Below are positions 1 to 8,481 of a stretch of DNA of 64,000 bases, piece after piece; position 1 is the stretch's first letter; the number at the start of each line of letters is the position of its first letter. Source of the stretch: Haloarcula amylolytica JCM 13557 (GTDB taxonomy: Archaea > Halobacteriota > Halobacteria > Halobacteriales > Haloarculaceae); contig NZ_AOLW01000047.1 in NCBI RefSeq assembly GCF_000336615.1, forward strand, positions 64,099 to 128,098, given 5' to 3'. The notes below the pieces were generated by a model. The model saw only the letters and a program-made list of their open reading frames with translations, did not search any database and was not told the DNA's origin. The position numbers and the translations under genes are program-made.

Positions 1-1296
1 GTCTGACCCGTCTTCTGCGGCCGCCTTCGCGCGCTGTGCTGCCGACGCCACTTCGCTAGATGTCGCGGCGACCTCCTCCATCCCGGCCCCGATATCCTGG
101 ATGTTGTCGGCCGCCTGGGTGAGGGAGTCGGTCTGTTCGGCAACCCGGCTCTCGACGTCCTCTGCGGACGAATTCGCCTGCTCGATAGTGGTCGCAAGTT
201 GCTGCGCCTGTGCGTCCACCTGGTCCGCCAACTGCTCGACCTGTTCGGCCATGTCGTTGAGCGAGCCGACGACCTCGTACAGCTGGTCGTCGACGTACTC
301 GCCGCCGTCGGTCCGGTCGAACGACGCCCGGGCGTCGAGGCGGCCGTTCTTGAGCGCGGCCATGGTCGATTTGATCTCATCGACCAGACTCGTCACGGCC
401 TCGTGGCGGTTGGCCTCGTCAGTCCGGTCCTGGACCATTTCGACGACCGCGATGAGTTCGCCGTCGTCGTCGTAAATCGGGGCGGCGCTAAAGGAGATGT
501 GGCGTTCGTTCCCGTGCTGGTCGGCCATCACGCTCGTGTCGCGGTACAGCGTGAAGTCCTCGTCCTCGACCTTCGGCACGTCGTACTCCGTATGGGTGGT
601 CTCCGGGGCGTCGAGAACCTTGTCGGCGAGGGTCTTCCCGCGCCGACCGTCTGGATAGAACGCCATGCTCGCCATCTCCATCTCCTTTGCTTCGGCCTCG
701 GAGACGCCGGTGAGGTTTTCGATCGAACGGTTCCAGCTGAGGATATCGCCGTTCGTATCCAGAATAAAGAGCGGTGTCCCGATGTGATGCAACACGCTGT
801 GGTAGTCGAGTCCCGTGCCGGAGCCACTGTCCGCCGCAGAGTCGGTGAACGCATCGACACCGGCCCGGGAGACTGACTGTGTCGTTTCCAGCCCTTCTTG
901 GAGTTCCACCTCGACGGAGTCGATAGCGGCCTGTGCATCCGGGCCGAGTTCGTCCCGAAGCTGCTCGAACGCGCCTTCGACGAGCGATTCGGTGACGAAG
1001 CCCTGGGCCGCAATAAACTCACTCTGGCTGATTCCGGCGGTTTCGTATTCGTCGATCAGCGCTCGGAGTTCGTCGGGTTCGAGTTCGAACTGCCGCTCGA
1101 CGTGTTGGGTCCCGATAGCGGCCTTCTCGGAGTCGTCGAAGCGGTCGTTGAGGCGTGGCGAGTCCGGGTCGATGGCGTCGGCCAGAAAGCGGGTCTGCCC
1201 GTCACTCGCGACGAGGCCTCCGTCCGCCCGTCGGGCCGCAGCGTCCGAAGAACGGGACCCCTGGCCGTAGATGTAGGTGCGGATCTGTTCGAACAT
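1..1296 (-). CDS. Methyl-accepting taxis transducer with PAS domain (3' end outside window)
   Basis: The reading frame runs from ATG at 1296 to the window edge, giving 432 codons with no stop, so only the N-terminal part is seen. No membrane segment is present, so this is a soluble (cytoplasmic) transducer. Residues ~1-150 form a helical N-terminal region of unclear type. Residues ~165-280 look like a PAS sensor domain (LFILDTNGDILSWNRSIENL). From ~300 a coiled coil with many A/E/Q/S residues leads into the methyl-accepting signalling region. Such proteins pass redox, oxygen or ligand signals to CheA/CheW. The ligand cannot be read from the sequence. The N-terminal domain could be globin-like as in HemAT, but I see no decisive motif. 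Confidence 0.85.
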   Translation of the reverse strand, partial: MFEQIRTYIYGQGSRSSDAAARRADGGLVASDGQTRFLADAIDPDSPRLNDRFDDSEKAAIGTQHVERQFELEPDELRALIDEYETAGISQSEFIAAQGFVTESLVEGAFEQLRDELGPDAQAAIDSVEVELQEGLETTQSVSRAGVDAFTDSAADSGSGTGLDYHSVLHHIGTPLFILDTNGDILSWNRSIENLTGVSEAEAKEMEMASMAFYPDGRRGKTLADKVLDAPETTHTEYDVPKVEDEDFTLYRDTSVMADQHGNERHISFSAAPIYDDDGELIAVVEMVQDRTDEANRHEAVTSLVDEIKSTMAALKNGRLDARASFDRTDGGEYVDDQLYEVVGSLNDMAEQVEQLADQVDAQAQQLATTIEQANSSAEDVESRVAEQTDSLTQAADNIQDIGAGMEEVAATSSEVASAAQRAKAAAEDGSD

Positions 1297-1424
1297 AAGG
1301 TAGCTATGTTACATTCCAGAACACCTGTAGATAAAGATGACTCCGAGAATATCAGTAAAGATAATGGTGCTCGCTGGCAAGGCACGAAAAGAGAGCATAA
1401 GTACGTGCAACCGAAGATATAGGT

Positions 1425-1913
1425 ATGACCACCCGTTTCCGCCGACTGGTGGCGACGACGACGGTGCTGACGTTCGCACTCATCCTGCTTGGCGTGTACA
1501 CCGGTGCCATCGGCGCCGGGCTGACCTGTGAGGCACGCTGGCCGTTCTGTGACGGCTGGATGGGTCTGTTCCCCGCAAACTGGGCGAGTTTCGTCGAGTG
1601 GTTCCACCGTTTAGTCGCGATGATCACCGGCTTCGGCATCCTCGGTTCGACAATCGCCGCGTGGCGCGGTGAGTACAGCCGGCGGATCAAGCTCGCAACT
1701 GCCGTCGCCACGGTCGTGCTCCCGGTGCAGGTCCTCCTCGGCGCGAACACCATCTTCAACTTCGGTGCCACGGCGCAGGTCCTCCACCACGGGGCCGCAC
1801 AGCTCATCTTCGGCGCGATGGTCGCGGCGACGGCGTGGGCCTACACCGACACGGCGGAGTCACCGTCGGTACAATCGGCCGATACCCAGCACACGGCACG
1901 CGCAGACGATTGA
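1425..1913 (+). CDS. ctaA: Half-size heme A synthase, CtaA/Cox15 family
   Basis: A 162-aa protein with four predicted membrane helices; bacterial CtaA has eight helices in two repeated halves. It keeps the hallmarks of one half: a Cys pair in an outer loop (C35 and C42, GLTCEARWPFC), His61 in VEWFHRLVA and a His pair at 121-122 (VLHHGAAQ), the expected heme ligands. The family converts heme O to heme A for cytochrome oxidase. Single-half versions are known in archaea and probably dimerise. The start is the ATG at 1425, with an AT-rich promoter-like stretch about 25-30 bases upstream. The tail after ~145 is polar and acidic. Confidence 0.85.
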   Translation: MTTRFRRLVATTTVLTFALILLGVYTGAIGAGLTCEARWPFCDGWMGLFPANWASFVEWFHRLVAMITGFGILGSTIAAWRGEYSRRIKLATAVATVVLPVQVLLGANTIFNFGATAQVLHHGAAQLIFGAMVAATAWAYTDTAESPSVQSADTQHTARADD

Positions 1914-1977
1914 ACACGAGTACCACCCCCGTGGTTAACACGTAAGATATATTCCGGTCTGTCGTGTGGTGGGGATT

Positions 1978-2775
1978 ATGTCAGACGACGGCCTTTCACG
2001 ACGCCAGTATCTCTCCACGGTCGGTGGAACCGCAGTAACCGTCTCACTTGCCGGCTGTTTCGGCGGCGGCGGTGGCGGTGATGACGGCACTACTGAAATC
2101 ACTGCCGGAACTGCACCGGGCTTCCCCCCGTTCGAGATGAAGGAGGACGGCGAACTCGTCGGGTTCGACATCGACCTGCTGGAAGCGGTCGTCGACGAGA
2201 CCGACTACACCCTGGCCGGCTGGGAAGAGTTCGAGTTCAAGTCCCTGATTCCGGCGCTGACGAACGAGAACATCGACGTGGTTGCCGCAGGGATGACTAT
2301 CAACGACGAGCGCGACGAGACCATCGACTTCACCGACCCGTACTACAGTTCCAATCAGGCAATCGTCGTCCGCGAAGACGGTGACTTTTCCCCGTCCTCG
2401 CTGTCGGACCTCTCCGGACGCCCCATCGGCGCACAGAAGGGTACTACCGGCGAGAGTACGGTTCAGTCGGAGCTCATCGAACCGGGGAACCTCGATGAGT
2501 CGAACTACAACTCCTACGGCAACTACGTGCTGGCTGTCGAAGACCTCCAGAACGGCAACATCGACGCGGTCGTCATTGACGAGCCGGTCGCTCAGACCTT
2601 CGCCGCCCAGCGCCCGGTCGTCATCGCCTTCACGTACGAGACGGGCGAGAACTTCGGCTTCGGCGTCCGCGAGGGCGACGACGAGTTCACGCAGGCCCTC
2701 AACGACGGTCTGTCCACTGTCAGGGACGGGAGCACGTATCAGGACCTGACGAACAAGTGGTTCGGTCAGCAGTAA
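1978..2775 (+). CDS. Amino-acid ABC transporter substrate-binding lipoprotein
   Basis: A 265-aa family-3 (HisJ/GlnH-like) extracellular solute-binding protein. The N-terminus has a twin-arginine signal (SRRQYL, residues 7-12) and a lipobox ending in Cys27 (SLAGC), followed by a Gly-rich linker, so it is exported folded by Tat and lipid-anchored, as usual in haloarchaea. The mature domain carries typical features (GFDIDLLEAV, MTINDERDETIDFTDPYY, VIDEPVA). I chose ATG 1978 over the upstream GTGs at 1966/1969 because it puts the RR motif at the normal distance. It is the first gene of a four-gene importer cluster. The exact amino acid carried is unknown. Confidence 0.9.
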   Translation: MSDDGLSRRQYLSTVGGTAVTVSLAGCFGGGGGGDDGTTEITAGTAPGFPPFEMKEDGELVGFDIDLLEAVVDETDYTLAGWEEFEFKSLIPALTNENIDVVAAGMTINDERDETIDFTDPYYSSNQAIVVREDGDFSPSSLSDLSGRPIGAQKGTTGESTVQSELIEPGNLDESNYNSYGNYVLAVEDLQNGNIDAVVIDEPVAQTFAAQRPVVIAFTYETGENFGFGVREGDDEFTQALNDGLSTVRDGSTYQDLTNKWFGQQ

Positions 2776-2778
2776 CCG

Positions 2779-3459
2779 ATGCCCCCCCTCCCGTTGCAGA
2801 GTGACTGGGCGTTCGTTGTCGGGAACCTCGACCTGCTACTCGTCGGTACGGGTGTCACGGTCGCCCTGACAGCGGCGAGCATCTTGCTTGGCTTTCTGCT
2901 CGGGTTCCCGGCGGGAGCCGTCGAGGTGTACGGCCGCGGCCCGCTCAAACGCGCCGTCGAGACAGCCGGCGTCGTGCTCCGCGGGACGCCGCTGCTCGTC
3001 ATCATTATCCTGCTGTTCTTCGGCCTCTCGGTGTCGAGCAGCGCCTTCGTGACGGCGACTATCGCGCTCGGACTCCGGAGCGCCGCGTATCAATCACAGA
3101 TCTTCCGTGGCGCGCTCCAGAGCGTCGACGAGGGGCAACTGGAAGCCGCTCGCGCCGTCGGCATGGGCCGACTACAGGCGATCCGTAGCGTAGTCGTCCC
3201 GCAGGCGCTGCGCCGGAGCGTGCCCGGCTTCCAAAACGAGTTCACGATCGTCCTGAAAGACACGAGTATCGCCATCGTCATCGGCCTCGGCGAACTGCTG
3301 ACCGTCGGCCAGAACCTCTACCAGGGCGGTCAGAGCACGGCCGCGCTTGAAATCTTCTTGACTGTGAGTCTCATCTACTTCGTTCTCACGTTCGTGACGA
3401 ACCGTTCGCTCGACTACGTCGACGACCACTTCAGCATCCCCGGAGGTGAGCGTGCATGA
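2779..3459 (+). CDS. Amino-acid ABC transporter permease (first)
   Basis: A 226-aa HisM/GlnP-type inner-membrane permease with about five helices. The conserved cytoplasmic EAA loop that contacts the ATPase is visible near residues 118-155 (EAARAVGMGRLQAIRSVVVP, followed by QALRRSVPGF). It starts three bases after the stop of the binding protein and its 3' end overlaps the start of the ATPase gene by four bases (ATGA), which suggests one translationally coupled transcript. It should form a heterodimer or homodimer channel with the second permease downstream. Confidence 0.9.
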   Translation: MPPLPLQSDWAFVVGNLDLLLVGTGVTVALTAASILLGFLLGFPAGAVEVYGRGPLKRAVETAGVVLRGTPLLVIIILLFFGLSVSSSAFVTATIALGLRSAAYQSQIFRGALQSVDEGQLEAARAVGMGRLQAIRSVVVPQALRRSVPGFQNEFTIVLKDTSIAIVIGLGELLTVGQNLYQGGQSTAALEIFLTVSLIYFVLTFVTNRSLDYVDDHFSIPGGERA

Positions 3460-4208
3460 GCGATCCGCTGTTGGAACTCGACGACGTGTACAAGTCCTAC
3501 GGTGAGGAACAGGTGCTCTCCGGCGTCAGCTTCGAGATGGACGCCGGCGACGTCGACGTGGTCATCGGCCCAAGCGGGAGCGGCAAGTCGACGATGCTTC
3601 GCTGTGTGAACCGCCTCACCGAGATTAACGGCGGTGCCATCTACCTCAATGGTGAGTGCGTCACCGATGCCGACACCGACGTGAACGAACTCCGGAAACA
3701 GGTCGGCATGGTGTTCCAGGACTTCAACCTCTTCGCCCATCTCACCGCGCTGGGGAACGTCACGCTCGGCCTCCGGAAGGTCCGCGGCATTGACAAGGCG
3801 GCGGCTCAGGAGCAAGGCTACGAACACCTCGAACAGGTCGGGCTGCTTGACCAGGCCGACTCCTACCCCGCCGAACTCTCAGGCGGCCAGAAACAGCGGG
3901 TCGGCATCGCTCGCGCGCTCGCCATGGACCCGAAGCTCCTGCTGTTCGACGAGCCGACCAGCGCGCTCGACCCGGAACTCGTCGGGGAAGTGGTCGAGGT
4001 GATGCGCGACCTCGCCGCCGAGGGCATCACGATGCTCGTCGTCAGCCACGAGATGGGGTTCGCGCGGTCGGCCGCGTCGGACATCATCTTCCTCGACGAC
4101 GGTGAAATCGTCGAACACGGCCCGCCGGAACAGCTGTTCGAGAACCCGCAGGCGGCCCGAACCGGCGAGTTCCTCAGTCGCCTGGAGACGACCCACGAGG
4201 GGGAGTGA
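3456..4208 (+). CDS. Amino-acid ABC transporter ATP-binding protein
   Basis: A 250-aa GlnQ/HisP-type ATPase. The Walker A motif GPSGSGKST is at 38-46, the Q-loop is in GMVFQDFNLF, the signature is LSGGQKQR, Walker B is LLLFDEPTSALDPE and the switch His is in VVSHEMGFA. All catalytic motifs are intact. It lies between the two permease genes and overlaps the first by four bases. The family energises uptake of polar amino acids. Confidence 0.93.
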   Translation: MSDPLLELDDVYKSYGEEQVLSGVSFEMDAGDVDVVIGPSGSGKSTMLRCVNRLTEINGGAIYLNGECVTDADTDVNELRKQVGMVFQDFNLFAHLTALGNVTLGLRKVRGIDKAAAQEQGYEHLEQVGLLDQADSYPAELSGGQKQRVGIARALAMDPKLLLFDEPTSALDPELVGEVVEVMRDLAAEGITMLVVSHEMGFARSAASDIIFLDDGEIVEHGPPEQLFENPQAARTGEFLSRLETTHEGE

Positions 4209-4211
4209 CCG

Positions 4212-5192
4212 ATGGGGACGCCGGAGTCCACGACGACCGGCCGAACGATCCGCGCCCGTGCCGCCGGACTGACCGACCAGCCGCTGACGCTGCTGACTGT
4301 CGGGGCTTTCTGGACGTGGCTCGTCGTGCGCTGGACGAACGACTTCCTGCTGGACGGCGCGCTCATCGAGCGCAACACGTCGTTTTTCCCGACTGCACCG
4401 TTCGAGTCGGCCGCGTCGACGCTCGGCGGTCTCGCGGCGAGTCTCGGTCCGGTCGGGTTCCCCGTCGGCTGGGTCGCCGGCTTCTTCGAGTTCCTGGCGG
4501 CGTCGATTCCCTACCTGCCACCGCTGGCGACCGGCGTGTGGGCGACGATACTGCTGACGCTGCTGGGTATCGCCCTCGGGTTCGTCATCGCCGTCCCGCT
4601 CAGCGTCGCCCGGGTGTACGGTGGGGGCGCCACCCGCTCGGTCGCGCTGGGGTACACCGAACTGTTCCGCGGGACGCCGTTGCTCGCTCAGCTGTTCGTC
4701 CTCTACTTCGCGACGCCGCTGACGACGATCATCCGTGAACTGCCTACCGTTGGGACCGGATTCATCCCCGCCCAGGCGTTCTGGGTGGCCGTCATCGCGT
4801 TCACCCTCAACAGCGCGGCCTACCAGTCTGAGTACATCCGCTCGGCGCTGAACTCCGTCCCGGAGGGTCAGCTCACCGCCGCTCGTTCGATCGGCCTCTC
4901 GAAGGTCGATGGAATCCGGCACGTCGTCCTGCCCCAGGGCCTTCGCTACGCGATTCCGGGCTGGTCGAACGAACTGGTGTACCTAATCAAGTACTCCTCG
5001 CTGGCGAGTTTCATCACCGTCCGCGAACTGTTCCAGCGAACCGACTCTATCGCGAGCGAGACCTACCGGTACACGGAGCTGTTCGTCCTCGCCGGCCTGC
5101 TGTACCTGGCGCTGGTCATCTCGGCGTCGCTCCTGATGGAGTACGTCGAAGACCGTGTCGCGATTCCCGGTCTCGGCACGACCGGGCGGTGA
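4212..5192 (+). CDS. Amino-acid ABC transporter permease (second, longer)
   Basis: A 326-aa permease, about 100 residues longer than the first, mainly from an extra N-terminal hydrophobic region before the core (WATILLTLLGIALGF onward). The EAA loop is RSIGLSKVDGIRHVVLPQGL followed by RYAIPGW. It begins three bases after the ATPase stop and completes the importer: binding protein, two permeases and ATPase, all on the plus strand. Its end abuts the end of rfcL on the other strand without a gap. Confidence 0.9.
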   Translation: MGTPESTTTGRTIRARAAGLTDQPLTLLTVGAFWTWLVVRWTNDFLLDGALIERNTSFFPTAPFESAASTLGGLAASLGPVGFPVGWVAGFFEFLAASIPYLPPLATGVWATILLTLLGIALGFVIAVPLSVARVYGGGATRSVALGYTELFRGTPLLAQLFVLYFATPLTTIIRELPTVGTGFIPAQAFWVAVIAFTLNSAAYQSEYIRSALNSVPEGQLTAARSIGLSKVDGIRHVVLPQGLRYAIPGWSNELVYLIKYSSLASFITVRELFQRTDSIASETYRYTELFVLAGLLYLALVISASLLMEYVEDRVAIPGLGTTGR

Positions 5193-6719
5193 CTACATAA
5201 AGTCAGAGAGGCCGGACTGCTGGTCGTCGTCTTCGGCCGCCTCGCTCGCGGATTCGGTATCGTCGCTGTCAGCCGCATCGCTTGCTCCGGTGTCATCGGA
5301 CCCTGCTTCGTCGTCGGCCGCAAGCGTTACTTGCTGGTCGCCGTTCTCCTCGTCGGCGTCGGCGGTTTCGTCGCCATCCGCCTCACCCGCTCCGTCACCG
5401 CCGTCCGCACTCGCCCCCTCGAAAACCCCGCCGGAGTGTTCGACGGCGGCTTCCTCCTTGAGCGCCTCGGCGTCGGCGACGATGTCTTGCACCTTGTTCG
5501 TGTCCTTGCCCGATCCGGTGACGAAGGAGACGTGCTCGGCCTCCATATCGTAGGTCGCCGCCATCGCCACCGTTAGCTCGCGGTTCCGACAGTGGTGGGT
5601 CATCGTCGAGAGGAACGGCATGACCTCCCGACGGGCGGTCCGCATCGAGACGCCGTCGATAGCGGCTATCTGCTGGGCGACGTAGTCTCGCGTGTTTCGG
5701 GTCCCTTTCGACCGGCCCAGTTTCGACCAGTAGCTCGGCGGGCCGTAGCGGGTCCAGCCGCCCTTCGTTCCGTCCCGGGCCGCGGCGACGCCGGCGGTCA
5801 TGTTGTCGCCCGCGTAGCGCCAGAAGGAGTAGTTCTGTGTCTCGCGGACGCGGCCGAGCCACTGGTCGGCGTTCGAGAGGAACTCGTAGGCCCGGGTCAG
5901 TTCGGCCCCCTCGTAGTCCTTGGGCATGTTGTCCTCGATCCAGTTGATGAGGTCGTCCGGCGTCTCGTCCACGTCGTAACTGGCCTCCAGAGCCTCCTGC
6001 GCGCCGGCCTCCTTGAGCACCACGTCGAGGTACTCGAAGATGCCCTCGGTCGTGTCGCGCTCGCCGGTCACCACGTCGTCGGCGGTCAGGCGCTCCGTCG
6101 TCTCGGCGATGGCCTGGAGGTCCTTGACCGCGCCCCGTAGGTCGCCGCTGTTCTGCTCGGCGAGTTCCTGCAGCGCCTCACTCTCGTACTCGACGCCCTC
6201 TTGGCGACAGAGGTCACGGAGGACGGGGACGATAGAGCGGGGCGAGACGTCCCGGAACTCGATGTCCTGGCAGTTGTTCCGCAGGCCGTTCGACATCTCG
6301 TAGTACTCGTTGGCGATGAGGATCATCGGCTGGCTGGCCTCCTTCACCAGCGCGGTGATGGCCCGCGCGCCGCCGCGGTCGGCGTTGCCGTGGATGTTGT
6401 CCGCCTCGTCCATGATGACGAGTCGCCGGCCGCCACCGCCGGCGGTCAGCGTGCCGGATTTGGCGGCTTCGCCGGCCACCCGATTGATAACGTCCTTGGT
6501 TCGGGAGTCGCTGGCGTTGAGTTCGATGGTCGGCCACCCCATGTCGTTTGCCAGCGCGTGGGCGGCCGAGGTCTTCCCGATGCCCGGGGACCCGTGGATG
6601 ATGACCGCCTCGCGGTGGTCGTCCCACGTGTCCGCCCACTTCTTGAGTGCGTCGCGGGCCTTATCGTTGCCCCGCACCTCCGACAGTGTCGTCGGGCGGT
6701 ACTTCTCCGTCCAGTCCAT
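5193..6719 (-). CDS. rfcL: Replication factor C large subunit
   Basis: A 508-aa clamp-loader subunit that, with small RFC subunits, opens PCNA and loads it on primed DNA. The family N-terminus MDWTEKYRP is exact, Walker A is HGSPGIGKT (42-50), and Walker B/DEAD-like is VIMDEADNI. The C-terminus is a long acidic tail ending in a PCNA-interacting PIP box (QQSGLSDFM, Q-x2-L-x2-F). A GTG at 6731 would add four residues, but the ATG at 6719 gives the standard start. No intein is present. It lies at the left boundary of the inserted element and runs away from it. Confidence 0.95.
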   Translation of the reverse strand: MDWTEKYRPTTLSEVRGNDKARDALKKWADTWDDHREAVIIHGSPGIGKTSAAHALANDMGWPTIELNASDSRTKDVINRVAGEAAKSGTLTAGGGGRRLVIMDEADNIHGNADRGGARAITALVKEASQPMILIANEYYEMSNGLRNNCQDIEFRDVSPRSIVPVLRDLCRQEGVEYESEALQELAEQNSGDLRGAVKDLQAIAETTERLTADDVVTGERDTTEGIFEYLDVVLKEAGAQEALEASYDVDETPDDLINWIEDNMPKDYEGAELTRAYEFLSNADQWLGRVRETQNYSFWRYAGDNMTAGVAAARDGTKGGWTRYGPPSYWSKLGRSKGTRNTRDYVAQQIAAIDGVSMRTARREVMPFLSTMTHHCRNRELTVAMAATYDMEAEHVSFVTGSGKDTNKVQDIVADAEALKEEAAVEHSGGVFEGASADGGDGAGEADGDETADADEENGDQQVTLAADDEAGSDDTGASDAADSDDTESASEAAEDDDQQSGLSDFM

Positions 6720-6727
6720 CAAATCAC

Positions 6728-6742
6728 GCACATCCCATGTGC
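6728..6742. promoter_or_regulatory. Perfect inverted repeat between rfcL and the RHH gene, with promoter elements
   Basis: GCACAT-ccc-ATGTGC is a perfect 6+6 inverted repeat, sitting 9 bases upstream of the rfcL start and about 40 bases upstream of the RHH start at 6782. To its right are a T-rich TATA-like element (TTTTAT, 6747-6752, about 30 bases before the RHH ATG) and two direct copies of GGTTCAAC (6759-6766 and 6773-6780). Ribbon-helix-helix proteins usually bind such short repeats, so this may be an autoregulatory operator; it could also be part of the element's attachment region. Binding is inferred. Confidence 0.45.
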
Positions 6743-6781
6743 ATAGTTTTATCGTACTGGTTCAACATAGACGGTTCAACG

Positions 6782-7150
6782 ATGGGTGAGCGCATACATC
6801 TCGTAGTCTCTGAGGCGCAAAAAGAACGTTGGGATGCGTTTGCAGACGGCCACAACGATATTGACGACCGCTCAGACCTCATCCGCACAGCGGTTGAGAC
6901 GTACATCGCCTCTGCCGACACCGAGTCCGATTTGCCGGAAGAAATCGAGGACAAGTTCGATGACCTCCTTGTTCATTTTGAACGTCTGGAATCTCGCGTC
7001 TCGTTCGCGAACGAGTCATTTGAAACCCTGCTCGAACATCAGTTGGACGCCGACGAAGTGGAGGACATCGTTGAATATCACACACAGATGTTGAAGGACG
7101 AAATCGAACGATACGAGCAGGGTGCTACGGAGGACGGTTCGGATGAGTGA
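6782..7150 (+). CDS. Ribbon-helix-helix DNA-binding protein
   Basis: A 122-aa acidic protein. Residues ~3-43 fit an RHH fold: a short strand (RIHLVVS) followed by two helices (EAQKERWDAFADG and DRSDLIRTAVETYIAS). The rest is a Glu-rich helical tail, probably for dimerisation or partner contact. The start is ATG 6782, leaderless behind a TATA-like element. Its last codons overlap the integrase start (ATG at 7143, stop 7148-7150), so the two are likely co-translated. Small DNA-binding partners next to integrases often control integrase expression or integration direction; that role here is inference. Confidence 0.75.
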   Translation: MGERIHLVVSEAQKERWDAFADGHNDIDDRSDLIRTAVETYIASADTESDLPEEIEDKFDDLLVHFERLESRVSFANESFETLLEHQLDADEVEDIVEYHTQMLKDEIERYEQGATEDGSDE

Positions 7151-8177
7151 TGACGACGAAGACGCGTTCCCTGAATGGGACGGCCCGTTGAAGAAGCATC
7201 TCGAAAAAGTTGAGAGCCGGAAATCCTCCAACACGTTGAAGAACCGGCGAGTCGCGATGGGCCAGTGGCGCGACTACTGCGAGTCAGAGGGCACCACTAT
7301 CTTGGACGCCTCGGCTCAGAATCTCGATGACTGGCTCGACCATCTCAACAACGAGGGGTATGCCGGAAAGTCGATTCTGAACAAGTTCTACGACCTCTCC
7401 GCGCTGTACAAGTTCCTTCACAGGAGGACAGATGACGATGGGGTAGCGTACATCGACGAGGACTTCATAGATAAGATGAAGAAAACCAACCTCTCATGGC
7501 TCAATACCGACCCAGAAATCAACGAGCATCTTGACGCGCGGTATCTGGAGTTCAACGAGTTCGAACAGTTGCTCGAAGGATGCAATACGCTTCGTGAAAA
7601 GGTCCTTATCCGGTTCCTATGGGAGACCGGGGCTAGAGCGGTTGAGGCTTCTCGGACGCGTATCACGGACTTCGCCCGAGATGACCAGACAGTGACGCTT
7701 CGCACAGCGAAGCAGGGAGAGGGGAACTACGAGGAACGGGACGTGTACTACCGGCGGAAGCTCGAACGGCTTCTCAAGGAGTGGATTGACCGGGGAGGAA
7801 GGAACCGCTACTTGGGGGCAGAGAACTCACCATTCCTGCTCGTGACGAAGGAATCACCGATGATGTCGGCCCAGCGTATCGGGGAAGTCGTCCACGATGT
7901 CGCGGTGCGTGCTGGCCTCAACGAGAAGGTCACGTTCTTCGACGAAGATGAGATGAAGGAGGTCGAATTAACGACAGCAGATGGTCGTCCTCGGTACGAA
8001 TTTTCGACTCACAGCTTGCGTCACTCCTATGCAGTTCACCGGACGAAAAATGGGATGCCAATCGTCTACCTGCAACGCCTCCTTGGGCACTCCGACATCG
8101 ACCAGACCCGTATCTACCTTGAATTCCGTGATGACGACGTGGAAGAAGCTGACCGGAATTACGCTCCGACGGTGTAA
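7143..8177 (+). CDS. Tyrosine recombinase / integrase
   Basis: A 344-aa XerC/D-like site-specific recombinase. The N-terminal SAM-like core-binding domain covers ~15-115 and the catalytic domain ~135-335. Catalytic residues are visible: Arg165 in TGARAVEAS, Lys190, His290 and Arg293 in THSLRHSYA, His316 in LLGHSD, and the nucleophile Tyr325 in QTRIYLEF. All are intact, so the enzyme may be active. I chose ATG 7143 over the GTG at 7122 because it couples with the preceding RHH gene. It is the main marker of the mobile element and sits close to its left end. Confidence 0.93.
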   Translation: MSDDDEDAFPEWDGPLKKHLEKVESRKSSNTLKNRRVAMGQWRDYCESEGTTILDASAQNLDDWLDHLNNEGYAGKSILNKFYDLSALYKFLHRRTDDDGVAYIDEDFIDKMKKTNLSWLNTDPEINEHLDARYLEFNEFEQLLEGCNTLREKVLIRFLWETGARAVEASRTRITDFARDDQTVTLRTAKQGEGNYEERDVYYRRKLERLLKEWIDRGGRNRYLGAENSPFLLVTKESPMMSAQRIGEVVHDVAVRAGLNEKVTFFDEDEMKEVELTTADGRPRYEFSTHSLRHSYAVHRTKNGMPIVYLQRLLGHSDIDQTRIYLEFRDDDVEEADRNYAPTV

Positions 8178-8481
8178 CGCGATGGTTTAACGAGAAGGCC
8201 CATACCGGATGTCCCTCATGGCCTCAGTACAGCGGAGGAGTTCATCGACGCCAGCGAGGAGCAGTTGATTGACCTCCTCGTTGAACAGTACGTCATGTAG
8301 CGCCTGTCCCCTTACCACTCGAAACCTGAAGTAGTTCATGGGGGAGGTCTTCTATAAGGGGTCGTTGGTCGCACTGGAACGGGTAAATCACGGTTTCTAC
8401 ACGTTGTAGCCCGTACACCGACTCTGCACGGATATTCCGGGATGGGGGTGCTCCTTTGGGCTCACAGGACGAGTCTGCACT
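8178..8481. other. Gap of ~300 bp with a short in-frame open stretch after the integrase
   Basis: No gene is assigned here. Directly after the integrase stop the same frame stays open for 40 codons to a TAG at 8298-8300 and encodes a plausible haloarchaeal helix (EEFIDASEEQLIDLLVEQYV). This could be a C-terminal remnant of another gene or an old integrase extension cut by a new stop. The remainder (8301-8481) holds no ORF or repeat that I can support. Confidence 0.35.
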
